Shown here: one piece after another, positions 51,871 to 64,000 of the stretch | How the letters are laid out: the number at the start of each line of letters is the position of its first letter | Position numbering within the stretch: the stretch's first letter is position 1 | From: Daucus carota subsp. sativus | Taxonomy: Eukaryota; Streptophyta; Magnoliopsida; Apiales; Apiaceae | Assembly: GCF_001625215.2 (NCBI RefSeq) | Contig: NC_030385.2 | Location: 39,023,598-39,087,597 of the forward strand | Direction: 5' to 3' | Length of the DNA: 64,000 bases | The notes under the pieces: generated by a model | Databases searched by the model: none | Told to the model about the DNA's origin: nothing | The model's input: the letters and a program-made list of their open reading frames with translations, nothing else | Program-made: the position numbers and the translations under genes

Positions 51871-53095
51871 TGTTGTGAATATAGTATTCTAATTTACACA
51901 CACAAATGCTAACTCTCTGTGCTGATGGGGTTTAGTTTATGCTCTGGGCTATGGAGAGTATTATGATAAAGGTAATTACTAGTTACCTTATTAATCTAGC
52001 TGGAGAATATGCTAATAAGAGACATGGTAACAGTTAGTTTCTTTATGTGCAGACTCTTTTAGTACGTGGAACTCTTTTAGATAAAGAATTCTGCGTACAA
52101 ATTTTAATTTGGGTCATTTGTTAACTCCTGTTCCTAAAAAACACTTTTGAAGTAAATTTTTAAGATGGGTATAAAAACAGTACTAACTAGAAGTTAACTT
52201 TAGACAAAATATTTGACGGTTGTAAGCAAATATTTACTTACTGTATTTAATATTGGATATATTTATGTTTCTTTGTTAGAAAATTACTCATTTTCTAAAA
52301 TGAGGAGTCTAGATAAAATGTTGCAAGATATCGGGTGATATTCTATACATTTTGATGGAATTTTATAAAGGTTAAAAAGTACACAAAAGGATCTTATAAA
52401 ATCTATTTCTAAAAAAACCATCAGGAAGTAGAATCGAATTTTAATAAATTTTACATTATTTCATCAGAATTTTTAACATATTTTAAAATTATTAAATAAA
52501 TTTTATAATGTACTTTAAAATTTTAGTTGAATATCTTGAAATTTTGATATAATTTTGAAAATTTTGAGTTGAATACACGCAAATTTCAAAAATTAAAAAA
52601 TTTTAAAAATATCAATTGAATACACCACCCCTTTAGGCCTTTACCTATACATTTGTGCTACAAATATATAATAATAATTTATACTAGACTAAAGTGTAGG
52701 ACAAGCACGATTCTATTAATCTAAATAAATATTAACAGTTTAACTTATCATAAAAGTATACCATCTTTTTTGAACTTAATATATCAATTCTAATTCTGAA
52801 CAAAATGACCAGACCCATTAATTAAATTTAATTCTAACTCAAAATAAATTGGCCAAAGACCATAAATTAAGCGAATTATAAAATTTTAACAAATTGGAGT
52901 TGATTTATGAAGGCATAATATTATTATCATTCGCTGAAAATGACTTCTAACCTATACCCCGATTACTCAAAAATAAAAAAGCGGACATATTCGTGATTTC
53001 AGTTTTTATAATAATACAAAAAACCACAAAGCCGACAAAACAGGAAATGGTATTTCCGTAAATATAACAAACTCCAGGGGCATAAACAAGCACCC
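51871..53095. other. Intergenic, no gene recognised
   Basis: AT-rich, with repeated AAAATTTT-type words near 52400-52620. No coding region recognised. Confidence 0.5.
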
Positions 53096-53928
53096 CTAGA
53101 ATTATTTATATATCAAACGAAAACGACTTGTGAAACCCCGCAGCTCACAAATCCAATCAATACATCAATCTATACATACAGTCATACACACAACTGTAAG
53201 TATATCCGAGCTCGATACGATTTTTCGATTTGTTCGTTGTTTTGTTCGTTGTTTTAGTCGGTGTGTTCGATCCGTTTGATTTGATTTTAGATCGTTTTGT
53301 GTTATTTACGCAGTTTTATTTGTTTGATTTAGGTTCGTTGTGTTTAGTTTGGATTGGTTGTTGTGTTGATTATGAGTTTGTTAGTTGTGTTTTTTTGATT
53401 TTGATTTGCATGATATGATTGTGTTGTTTTGGGTTAATTGGAGAATTGGATTAGTTTGATGTGCTTTTGATGTGTTTAGATTGCGAAAATGATCGATTTT
53501 TGGATTCGCAGGTTTTAGTGAATTTGATTGCTGACGGTGAGGTTGCGATTATCTTGATTCTGATGTTACTTATTTTAATTTAGGATTTTTGGCTTAAAGT
53601 TTGTGGAAATTTGAATTTATGTATTTTAGGTTTTTTATCTGCTAAGCTTTGTGTAGCAAACTAGCAATCAATATATTTGTAAAAATAATTTTTTTTAATA
53701 TAATTGAGCTTTTTAGAGGACAGGGTGATCTGTTTGAATCTTTGTTTGTTTAGAACTGATATAAGTATATTTATTTATACGTCTTGAAAGATATTGAGCT
53801 GTTTTTGTTTGGAGTTGATAACTCGGAAGTTGTCAATTTTGTTGCTTTTTCTAATCATTTTTAGGGTTTCTAGAGTTTAATATCTGATTATGAAACTGTG
53901 TTGAGTATCTGCAATTTTTAATGTATAG
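53096..53928 (+). promoter_or_regulatory. CNOT4-like gene leader exon and 5' UTR intron
   Basis: A TTTATATAT box lies near 53104-53113. A leader exon would end at 53195 with donor CAACT|GTAAGT, and the acceptor TGTATAG|GCAATC at 53928 lies six bases before the ATG. The first ORF in the T-rich intron (53230-53418) is not a gene. Inferred from splice signals. Confidence 0.6.
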
Positions 53929-53934
53929 GCAATC

Positions 53935-56900
53935 ATGAGCAACGAGGGAGAAAAGACTTGCCCTCTCTGTGCTGAAGAGATGGATTTGACTGATCAGCAG
54001 TTGAAGCCGTGCAAGTGTGGTTATGAGGTCAGAAATCTTATTTACATGTCTCTTTGTTAAAATTTTGCAGCAAAATACTTAGTCTGATTAGCTTTTGGTA
54101 GGATAATATTCATTTTTATTTGATTCTGTACTCTTATGGAGAGTAATTATAATATGCTAAATCAGTGTCAGATATTATGGCTGATGTTTTTGCATTATGT
54201 GGAAATGTTTTTCCATTTTAAAATTTTTATTATATTGAAAGCTCTTGAAATTGTTTTTATCTATATTATTTGCCAACTGCCATCGGATTTTGAATTAATA
54301 AAACATCTCTACCCAGCATCAAGTTATTTTAATCTATAATTTTTTAGGTCATTGGGAATCTGTCTTTGTGAAACAGACAAAAAGCAGCAGGGATTGTTGC
54401 TAAGTTGTACATTTTTGTTTGGTTTATTGGGGAACATTGTGCATTTCTTCAAGTTTCTGCGGAGGACATATATTGAAATTAGTGTTAAGTGTTTATGTTT
54501 CAATATATATTTGTGTTGCATACTCACAGTGGAAACACTTGTTAGGGTTAGTAAAGAATCTAATGGGACATTGCTCTAAATACAGTTTATCAAAATTTTA
54601 GCTAAGTGGCTGATTTGTGACAGTGATACAACTTCCATAATTCTTTTTTTTTATTATTACCCATATCAGATGTCATAGGCTGATTGTTGAAAGCACTAAA
54701 ATGATATTAAAAAAACGTCTAACAGAAGTAATGGAAAGTTTAAAGTACAATCGGTAGATATGCTACAATTAAGCTTTTTGCATAGATTAAACCAGCAGTA
54801 GTGACCGTGAAATTTATACTCTTTGGTGTGAGTTTTCATGGATGTTGACTCTCAAACCCAATAGCGTGTTTGCTTCTCCTGTAGATTTGTGTTTGGTGCT
54901 GGCATCACATAATAAACATGGCTGAGAAAGACAATGTAGAAGGCAGGTGTCCAGCATGTCGCACCCCTTATAACAAGGAAAAAATTGTGGAAAAGGCAGC
55001 TCAATGTGAAAGGTTTTCATCTATGCATAGCTTATGTTGACGTCTGCAGATATTTTATTGACATAGTTATGATGACACAGAATATTTCTCGTTGATAGGT
55101 TGTTGTCTGAGTTGAATGTGGAGAAGAAAGGGAAGTCAAAGTCGAAAAGTAAAGCACCTGATGGTAGAAAGAACCTAAGTAGTGTTCGAGTGATTCAACG
55201 AAATCTTGTCTACATTGTGGGGTTACCTCTTACTTTGGCAGATGAAGACGTGTGTATATCTCCTCTTTTCTTGCTTCTTTTTGTCTATACTTTTCCGCTC
55301 GTTTTTTTATCACCTGTATATATATTGTTTTATGCAGCTCCTACAAGGAGCGGAATACTTTGCTCAATATGGGAAGGTGCTTAAAGTGTCAATCTCTCGT
55401 ACGGCAGCTGGGACCATTCAACAATTTCCAAATAGCACTTGTAGTGTGTAAGTGTTTCTTTTTCTGATTGAAATGACTTTAAGATTGCAAGCATAATTAG
55501 GCCTACATATAGAAATATTTTTTGTATAATTGTGTGTCTAATAGATTGCCTGAATATTAAGTCGGATTCCTTATTCTTGTAAAAATTTGAAGCCAAGCAG
55601 CAGGTTTTCAGGTCTTAATTTGGGCAATGACCATCTTGAATATGTGCGTTTAGGTTCTTATAATTGTCTGATGTTAATAAAGTTATTAAAAGTCATATAT
55701 GAGATGTATATTAACTCTTAGATTATCAACCTTTGTTTTTACAGATATATTACTTATTCAAAGGAGGAAGAAGCAGTTCGTTGCATTCAGTCAGTGCATG
55801 GTTACACATTGGAGGGTAGACCATTAAGGTCTGATTCTGTTGGCTTTTGTGGATTGCAGCAGTAATTGTTATCTGTTTGCTTATTTACTATTCTTGTGTT
55901 GCAGGGCCTGCTTTGGAACCACAAAATATTGCCATGCATGGCTGAGGAGTGTGGTATGGTCCCCAATTTAATTAATACTTAAATTTGACATTTTGAGTTT
56001 GTGATTTTGTGCTGTTCTGATCATCAAACTTTGGTCCAGCCATGCATCAATCCTGATTGTCTATACTTGCATGAAATTGGTACACAAGAAGATAGTTTCA
56101 CTAAAGATGAAATAATATCAGCATACACAAGGTATTGTATAATTGTCATGTGCATTCAATGTATTGTTTTATCAATCATATCTTTTGGAAGAAATCAATC
56201 TCCATCTAGCCAATATGCAAATTTGATTGCTTTTCTGAATAATTGTATACTTACAATAATAAATTAGTATCTGCACTTCCTCCATCAGACGTGAGCAAAC
56301 TATAAACTCAGCATTCGGTATAATATAGAGGCGCTCAAACAGCTTTGGTAATTTGTTTTTATCATCACAAATACAAGATAATACATTCTATAAATTGTCT
56401 TTTTGCAGCTAATGTATACATGTTTATAGAGTTGAAATATTGGATATGTGGTAGACAAAACTTAGATTGCTTGAAAATTGTTTTTATCAGTTATGCTTTT
56501 CTGTGCTGGATTAGTGGTAACCCTCTGTTTTGATATGTATGCTGACTTCAAAGAATAATACTTTGCCATTGCATAATATAGTAGTGCAACATAAACAATA
56601 TCTACTGTGAAATGGTTACATTCAACAATATAGTGGTGTTACTTACACAATATGACAATTGAATGATAACTTCTAATGCTTAAATGTTTAGAAATGAATG
56701 AAGACCTGAAATTACCACAAAGTTTGACTTAGAAATTGCCTATTACTTCAGCAAGGGTGTTTGGTTTAATTTTGAAGTTTTTATTTGGTTTTTTCCCATT
56801 TTACACTTTCACTCGGTACATATTTGTGGCATGTTTTATTGAGTAGGCTTGCCTGATCGATCATCTTTTGATACAATCAACTATCTATTTTCTGCCTAAT

Positions 56901-57465
56901 TAACTTACAATGTTATTTTGAAGAAATAGAGTTCAACTGAGTGTGGGTGCCACAATCGACACACAACGACGATCTGGGAGTGTATTACCACCACCAGCAG
57001 ACGACTTCTGTAATGACAGCTGCTCCTCATCTGGAATACATCATAATAAAAGCTCAACGGATGTATGTTTTTGAGTACAAATTATTTGTTTTTGGGTCTT
57101 CTTCCTTTTAACATAAATCAGTGGATTGCTCAATCTCGTGTGTTTTTAAGCATTGGTGTACAAGTATGCTATAGAGTAGCAATTCTAAAGGATACTGAAT
57201 TACATACGTAATTTTTCATAATATAATTAGTAATTGAGGTTTAACTCAAAAACTTATATATATAGAGTATAGACTGTGACCACGACACGTCTTTTTTGAT
57301 TTTTGATATGGTGCAGAACCTTGACATCTCTTCTCAAAACATATTGGAGTCATCTGTCTGGCAAACTCCGGCAAGCAGTGTGAGGGGCTCTCCACCAAAT
57401 AGTCACTCTAGTAAATCTGTTGGTCTTCCTGCAGCAGCATCTTGGTACAGATTTGACTGTTTACC

Positions 57466-57496
<31 letters not shown>

Positions 57497-60180
57497 TATT
57501 TGTTATAGAATTTAATATATACAAGTTTAAATTTTTCTCAGGGGAGCGCGTGCTTCAAATAGTCAACCATCACCAACAAGCATGGCAAGCTCAAATGGAC
57601 CTTCTAAGCAGAAATCTGATACAGGTGGCATTTCAGTCGCATTTTCAACTGCAGTAGTGAGCCCAGCCAAAGTCTCCTTAATGCATAATACTTCAGGAAA
57701 GAAACTTAATGGAGAAGGTTGGTTTCCCTTACAGAGGAATAAATCTGTTCCAGTAGCATCTGTGGGAATACAGGATGTAGATAAGCAACAAAAGTCATCG
57801 AATACTTCCACCAAGATTGGACATTTTGATAAACTAGTGACAAGTGACCAGATATCTACGCCATCGCCAAAAGTAGATGGGTCCACAAGCATGGCAGATA
57901 TCACAGTGCAGTCTTGCAGTATCAATTCAGAAAGAAATTCACATCTACCTGTAGAGAGTAAAGTTAAGGAATTATGTTCTGATATGTTGTCTCTAAATAT
58001 AATTACTCATGGGCCACAGCACGTAGACACAAAATACAGAGAACTCTTGTCAACAGATGCTGCAGCAAAGGATGCATCCTCCAGTAAGGATCCTGTTGCA
58101 GCAAGGGATCTGTCTGAATTTAAATTAGTGTCGCCGTCGCAAGTAGCAGAAAGTGATACTTGTAAAGTTAAGGATGATATCCAATCTTTTAATATACAAA
58201 GACGCAGGGATCCTGAAGTTACCAATAGCACAGATAGTAGTATAGGTCGGTTATCAGATAGTTTTAGGGATCTACATTCTCAAGAGGCTTTCCGTATACC
58301 CAGCACCAATTTTAATCTAAATAATGTAGATAATCAACCTAGCAAGTTTTCTGTTCCGCAAGCATATAATGCCCCAGTTATTTCGAATGGTTATGCTGGG
58401 AACCAGACTAGAAGTTTTGATTTGGATACCAGTGCTAATGATTCTTCTTATATGCTACAAGATGAACTGAAATTGCATGATGGAAGACATGGCAGTGCGT
58501 TAGTAAACCACGATAGTATTTTAGCAGACGGAATGGGAGAGAGCAGCATCATATCAAATATTTTGTCAATGGACTTCGATTCATGGGATGAATCTTTGGC
58601 TTCACCCCAGAATTTGGTTAAGTTACTAGGTGAAACTGATAAACAGCTGGGTTCTCTTGGTGCATCGAATACGAAGAAAGTACAAAACAGCAATCAGTCT
58701 AGGTTCTCTTTTGCAAGAGAGGAACATCAAGCATCCAATTTTGGGCCATCATCTGCTGGCGTTGAGCAAACTCTCAGGAATCATTCTCTTACGAATGGTT
58801 TCAAGGACAATGGAAACCATTATCACAGTGGTACTGCCAATGGTTATTCTACTTTGAGTGCGCATCAACCTGGTGATTTTGCAAGCACCCATTTTCATAA
58901 TTCACCGAACAGGTTTTCTGGTGAGTTCAGAGTTGCAGGTTTTTTTTACAGATAGTGTCTATTGATATATATTTTATTATTTTCTGCAAGTCTGGCATTT
59001 TATTGATAGATTGCTTGTGGAGAATAAATACTAAATTTGTTGTTAAATATGCTCATCATTTGCCTTTAGTTTTGTATCCTTTTACTCCGTATATGCATTC
59101 ATGTACATTAAAACTTTTGGCGATTTACTCTTTAGCTAGTTCTGTAATCGACTTAGTTGTGTGAGAACTGACATGGGTTTTGTGCTTTTGGCTGAAAATT
59201 GAGCAAATCATTGTTCTTGGATCTGCTTTGACATGCATTGATTTCCGTGATAAATCTGTTTTAGTATCTTTACAATTTTTACATAACAGTATAACTAATG
59301 TATATGTTTAAGTGCTTTTGTTGATATTCTCCTTCTGCTTTTAAAAATTGTGACTGAGATGATTTTTTTTCTGATATGATTTATTGTACTTTGATGTCAA
59401 AATAGTTTCTAGAGCACCTGTAACAGCCCCTCCTGGATTTTCCGGGCCTACCAGAGCTCCACCTCCAGGCTTTTCCTCTTTTGAAAGGATGGAACAGACA
59501 TTTGACGTAAACTCTGGTTTGTATTTTACACTTCACATTGAATGATTTGTTTCAAGCACATCTCACATCTCTGAACTTACGATTTTATTGCCTGATTTCT
59601 TGTAGGGAATCATTTGCTCAACAATTCATCTTACTTGAGAAATGCTAGTCAGTCACCTTCTAGAATGTATAATGATTCCACCAATTCAGATATAGAGTTT
59701 ATTGATCCTGCAATATTGGCAGTAGGTAAAGGCAGACTTCCTAATGGGTTTAATAACCCTAGTTTAGACATGAGGTCAACTTATCCTACCCAGATGAGTA
59801 ATTATGAGAATGAGGCAAGATTGCAGCTAATGATGCAAAGATCTGTTTCACCACAGCAGAACCCCAGATATGTCGAAATGGGTAACAGTTTTTCTTCTTA
59901 TCCGGATAATTATGGAATGCCTCCAACGATTTTTGAGCAGGCTTTGGCAAACAATGGATCCCAGTATTCTCAATTTGGTCTTTCACAGTCCAGAAATCAA
60001 CTTGTGTCGAGCGGTAGTTGGGATGGTTGGAAAGAGGTTCAGAGTGGAAATGGCTCAACTGCGGCAGAGTTTCTTAGATCGGAGAGATTGGGAGGAAATC
60101 AGTACTTTAGTGGTCGCCAGGATTCGAAGTACCGGATTTCCAGTTCTGGAGATTTATATAATCAAACATATGGGATTTGA
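53935..60180 (+). CDS. CNOT4-like RING E3 ligase, RRM and C3H domains
   Basis: Plant homologue of Not4/CNOT4, the ubiquitin ligase of the CCR4-NOT mRNA decay complex, 1010 aa in 12 coding exons: 53935-54027, 54885-55012, 55099-55249, 55338-55447, 55745-55828, 55905-55953, 56040-56131, 56930-57062, 57317-57444, 57542-58920, 59406-59516 and 59606-60180. All phases close. The RING is of the C4C4 kind (C9, C12, C26, C28, C33, C36, C53, C56; CPLCAEEMDLTD...CRTPY). An RRM covers about residues 109-192 (NLVYIVGLPL ... GRPLRACFGTTKYC). A C3H finger is C198-C207-C212-H216 (CINPDCLYLH). The long C-terminal region is low-complexity, rich in Ser, Asn and Gln, and ends GDLYNQTYGI. This architecture is standard for the family. 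Exon 10 alone encodes about 460 residues. E2 partner and targets are not deducible. Confidence 0.95.
57464..57492 (+). repeat. Poly(C) tract in CNOT4-like intron 9
   Basis: About 29 consecutive C residues in the 97-bp intron between exons 9 and 10, between donor TTG|GTACAG and acceptor CTCAG|GGG. It takes up almost a third of the intron, and its true length may be misjudged in sequencing. Confidence 0.9.
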
Positions 60181-60529
60181 ACTTTGTCTAGTGGACTAAT
60201 CCCTTTAATGTTGAAACTGATATAGAATGACTATATCCAACTTGTCATGACAGCAGTGAACTGATAAAATGTGGCTGGATCTTGACTGGTTTTACTGGTT
60301 AACCTGCTGATTGGTGGAGTGAACGTTCTGATAACCGTCTCCTCCAAAACCAGCAGGTAAAGAGGAGTTTATGTTGTTACCATTAAATAGTAATACACAA
60401 GCAGAGAGTTTAATATAATCTGAGTAGTTTTTTGGTTAGAAGCAATAAGATCTGTACCAGTTAGGAACAAATAGTAATTATTTATACCATTATAGTTGGT
60501 ACCGAAAACGTAATTATTTCTTGAGCAAT
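60181..60529 (+). other. CNOT4-like 3' UTR region
   Basis: No gene. The sequence directly after the stop codon is presumably transcribed 3' UTR; no clear polyadenylation boundary was assigned. Confidence 0.4.
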
Positions 60530-60705
60530 GCTATGGGCTCCAAATTGGGTCTCAAATTTTTTTCTAAATGATGTGGCATCAGTGACATGGATTGGTGGTG
60601 TTGATGTGCCTACATGGGGGGTCCATCTTATTTGATAGTGATATTACCAATTAAAAAATGCCACATTTGGGATCCAATTTGGGTGCTCTAGCATTTTCTT
60701 TCTTT
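60530..60705. mobile_element. Small MITE, TIR about 27 bp
   Basis: AATGCTATGGGCTCCAAATT (about 60531) faces AATGCTAGAGCACCCAAATT (inverted, ending near 60697), and GATGTGGCAT/AATGCCACAT pair further in. The total is about 170 bp. No convincing target duplication. Confidence 0.65.
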
Positions 60706-61495
60706 CATTCCCCACAAATCTATGCGAGGATAGATGACTTTGTTCCTGCCCATTGTTTTTTGCTAAACTCATAAAAAAGTCCAGGCTATCTTTCTTTTCC
60801 TCTCGCATCTTTTTTTCACAAAAATTTAGAATGTTAAGTGAATTCCTATCCCTTCCCATTTATTTCAGTGGCCATTCAGGGGAAACTTAAAAAGTTTATG
60901 AACATTCTTGTTCCCCTGTCCTGGACTCTTGACCACGGTTTTGTATGTGAAGTAACAATATTGTGAAAAAATTTCGGCATTTTGGGTCCCAGTAATAATT
61001 ACACTAAAAATTGTTCTTTAAAATTATGTTGCATCTTCCTTGTGTTTATTTACCTGCATTGTGCCATCTTCTGTTTTTATATACATGTATACCCTCATGC
61101 AGGAAACTAAGCTATCAAGTCTTGGTTTGAAGCTGCATGATACAGAAAGGTACACAAGATCCTATTGATTATGGTTATTATGCTAGAAGAGCCCAGGATC
61201 GAAACTGTGAATCAGGATGAAATCGCAGGTTATGAACTTTAGTGTTTACTGTCTTGGTGCTGGAAGTGGCTCTAAAATTATTGCTTCAGCTGTCAATTTG
61301 TGCTATAGAAGTTTTGAGCAAATACTGTCTGCTGGAAGTAGCTCTAGTTTTGTTTACCTTGTTGCAAAAAGAGACAATTTGTTTACAGGAGTTTTGAGCA
61401 AATACTGTGCAAGTTGAGTGTTTTATCATGCTACATGCTCTGAGTTCCAAGTTTCCTTGTTTTTCTCCCAACTATAAAGGATTATTATCCCACCT
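60706..61495. other. Intergenic, no gene recognised
   Basis: Mixed composition. A short duplication, GTTTTGAGCAAATACTGT, occurs near 61312 and 61391. No coding region recognised. Confidence 0.45.
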
Positions 61496-61838
61496 GGGGG
61501 TCGTTTGGTTCATGGATATGTGAATCAGGTATAAGGTTTGTCCATTCCAAACTCATACCTTTATTTTTGATTTTTTTATCTATATTTAAGTAATGTAATA
61601 TTAATGTATGATAGAAAATTAAATTAATAATGCAAAAATTTATAACAATACTAATTTTATTAATATCTGTAATTAATATAAATTAATAAACTTATTTTTT
61701 ACAAAAATTGTATATATTGATTACAGCACTTAAACAAACATATGATATTGAATATGAATGATACCTCAAACCGATACTAACTTAACTCGATTCCTCATTC
61801 CAACCACATATAACTGTTTGGACCAAACCAAACGACCT
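61496..61838. mobile_element. MITE-like element, GGTCGTTTGGTT ends
   Basis: GGGTCGTTTGGTTCATGG at the left faces GACCAAACCAAACGACC at the right. The GGTCGTTTGG terminus is the same as that of the element at 11695-12038. No transposase, and no clear target duplication. Confidence 0.65.
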
Positions 61839-64000
61839 CTTTGTAGATGTGGTTCGGCTATTCTCTGTAGTCCAACATTTTGATCTATCTTTCTAATTCT
61901 TTGTGGGACTGTATGAGAAGGTATTATAATTTCTACATGTAGAACTGAATTTAAAAGGTGATTGAAATCTAATTATATTATCCTTTAAATTTAGATAGAA
62001 TAAGGTAATTTGGGGATTCTAATCTATCAGAGAGCAAAAGTGATTGTGATGTACCGTCGTGGTGAAGTTATTAATATTCATTAAATACCGGTGATGTATT
62101 ATCAATGTTCAACATACAATATATTTTTATACTTGAAAGGTGGAGTGTTTGTTCTGTCACTAACGGTGAATTCAGAGCCTCAAATACATATTTACTGCAG
62201 AAAGAAGTGGTGAACGATAAAACTTTAATATGAATCAGATAACAAAGTGATATATGAAAATTATTTTACTATTATTCGAGTGTTTTCAAATTTATATAAA
62301 TAATCTTTATATAAGATCATAACTGAGAATTAAGAGTAAAATCAGAATTTTATACCTTGGAAAGGTAAAAGACAACAACGTAAATATAATATTAATAACA
62401 AATTTTGAATCGTAGCTGTTTAAAGAAGTAAAAAGGTAGCCCAATTATAAATATATTTCCTCCATATCAACCACCCCATCGATAATGGGCCGCTTTGACA
62501 TCCAGCCCACATGTGCAGAAATGTCAAATCTGAAAAATAAATTTTGAATAGTTTTTATATTCAGGAGAGAAAATACGAGTAAATCTTTACTTAAACATGG
62601 GCGCTGTTCCGTGTCAGGGCTGTTTTAAACATAATACTGGTTTTTAATTATTAGATGATAAATCTGACTACCTAGATTAAAATAAAACTAATTGTAATTA
62701 TTGAAAATATAATTTGTTCTAAAATAAAATTCTTCTACGTTCAATGTTCTATTTGTATTGAATGTTGTGTATCTAACTCTTTTTCGAGTATTTTTTTTTC
62801 AAATCTAATTTAAAAAAAATCGTAATACGATGATTAATCAGATTTTAATCATTCAGCGAGTTTTTTTAGCTTGACATACTAATGATAGTTTTATTATATT
62901 TTAAAGTTCTATAAATATTCACTCGTTTATTTGATGAAAAGTTGGACCTCAAATTTATTTTAATATTACCTATTAAATTTTTCATCCAACGATTCAAATA
63001 TATGATCTTCCAGAAAAATAAGCACACCGCATGACACCAATATCTTCTTACATATCTTTATGAATTAGATAGCAAGTAGTTTTAGGGTCATTAATCTGAA
63101 TTGAATTATTAATATATATGAATGTTTTAATAGATGAATTATCTGAATGCTGAACGAATAATATTGTTTGATGAATAATATTCAAAATATATGAATAATA
63201 TATTATAAATATGATAATTTGTTTTCATAATCTTTTTTTATCCAAATTTGAATAAAATATATATCACTTGGTTTTTAATAAGATGAAAATTTATTTAGAC
63301 ATATATAAAAGAAATATTACACATATTATTATCCAAAATAATTATAAAATTAAAAATTTATATCGTTTATTATTATATTATTTTTAAATTTTTTTTGAAA
63401 ACTTATTATTTTCGGTTGATAGGAACCAAACTTGGGATAAAATCAACATATATAAAATATAGTAAACAAATAAAATATATTCTTACAAGATTGAAGTTGG
63501 CATACAGTAGTATAAGCTGGCGGTGAATGATTTTTTCACCGATTTTAGAGTGAGTGGGTCAGCAGTATATGAATAATTCAGAATATAAATATGGTTGCCA
63601 AACAATCTGAACTCGCATTAATCGGTAAGCTGGAATCGGTTCAGCCGTTGAGCAATGTTAAGCTCAAAACAAATGAGCGGAATCTCCTCTTTGGAATATA
63701 CTTGAGGCATGCACATCCCAAAAAAACTTGCCTATATACGGCTATACCCACATGTTCAAAAATCAAAGTTCCGTGATCAAATGGGCTTACACTGGCACTA
63801 GATTAAAGAAAAAAACCCCTCATTTTCATGTTTCGCTTTTGTTTACAGCCTAGCTGTTTTTTAAGTTAAAAATTAGATGGTTGTGCATGTAATTTGAATT
63901 TTTTTTCCAGTGCTTATTTCGAATGTGGATGGTATAAATAAAGAAGATGGGATTCTTCATTTTTTATGCGTGACAGATAAAACTTAACAGCTTATTATAA
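61839..64000. other. Intergenic, no gene recognised
   Basis: AT-rich to the end of the window. A 61-codon frame at 63591-63776 begins MVAKQSELALIGKLESVQPL but matches no family I recognise. It could be the first exon of a gene extending beyond the window, or chance. Confidence 0.45.

Noticed and set aside
53230-53418. 62-codon Val/Leu/Phe-rich frame
   Set aside because: It sits in the T-rich 5' UTR intron of the CNOT4-like gene and is low-complexity.
57563-57925. 120-codon minus-strand frame
   Set aside because: It is antisense to CNOT4-like exon 10, which is supported by frame continuity over 12 exons.
63591-63776. 61-codon frame near the window end
   Set aside because: No recognisable domain, and no splice or promoter support can be evaluated at the edge.

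Overview
This is nuclear DNA from a flowering plant. Genes have many short exons with GT-AG introns, intergenic DNA is strongly AT-rich and full of plant-type transposons, and every recognisable protein is a plant family (Dof factor, NRT1/PTR transporter, MPK3-type MAP kinase, cytosolic ascorbate peroxidase, TPK channel, SPO11-1, plant CNOT4-like protein). A core eudicot is likely; the species cannot be named from the sequence alone. Exon models were built by hand from splice sites. For every multi-exon gene the intron phases close and the total length is a whole number of codons, which supports the joins.

Layout. 1-3.6 kb: AT-rich flank, then a two-exon Dof gene (minus). 3.9-14.7 kb: no host gene, but a layered transposon graveyard: an RTE-type LINE tail with a 13-bp target duplication, an 880-bp Mutator-type foldback MITE with a perfect 9-bp duplication, a 1.75-kb hAT-type element carrying ATAC and TA microsatellites and a nested MITE, several smaller MITEs, and a minus-strand retroposed sequence with a 13-bp duplication. 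14.7-24.1 kb: a TIR-bearing element with arrays of short CCCCGCAATG/CATTGCGGGG hairpins at both ends, split by a decayed Ty1/copia (Angela-like) retrotransposon. The copia lacks its 5' LTR and carries a 493-bp direct duplication and two further frame breaks.

25-39.4 kb is gene-rich: an NPF2/NAXT-type transporter, MPK3 and a cytosolic ascorbate peroxidase (all minus), a frameshifted DIM1-like rRNA methyltransferase relic, and a small uncharacterised plant protein (plus). 40.7-44.6 kb: a TPK two-pore K+ channel (minus) with a long 5' UTR intron holding a second Mutator-type MITE. 46.3-50.6 kb: SPO11-1 (plus), 15 coding exons. 51.2-51.9 kb: an intronless RING-IBR protein that stops before RING2 (minus). 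53.1-60.2 kb: a CNOT4-like RING/RRM/C3H E3 ligase (plus), 12 coding exons. 60.2-64 kb: intergenic, with two MITE-like inverted repeats.

The genes do not form an operon or an obvious pathway cluster. MPK3 (stress signalling) and cytosolic APX (H2O2 removal) are neighbours with related physiology, but the sequence does not show co-regulation. The least explained structure is the family of phased hairpin arrays at 14.7-15.9 and 23.9-24.0 kb.
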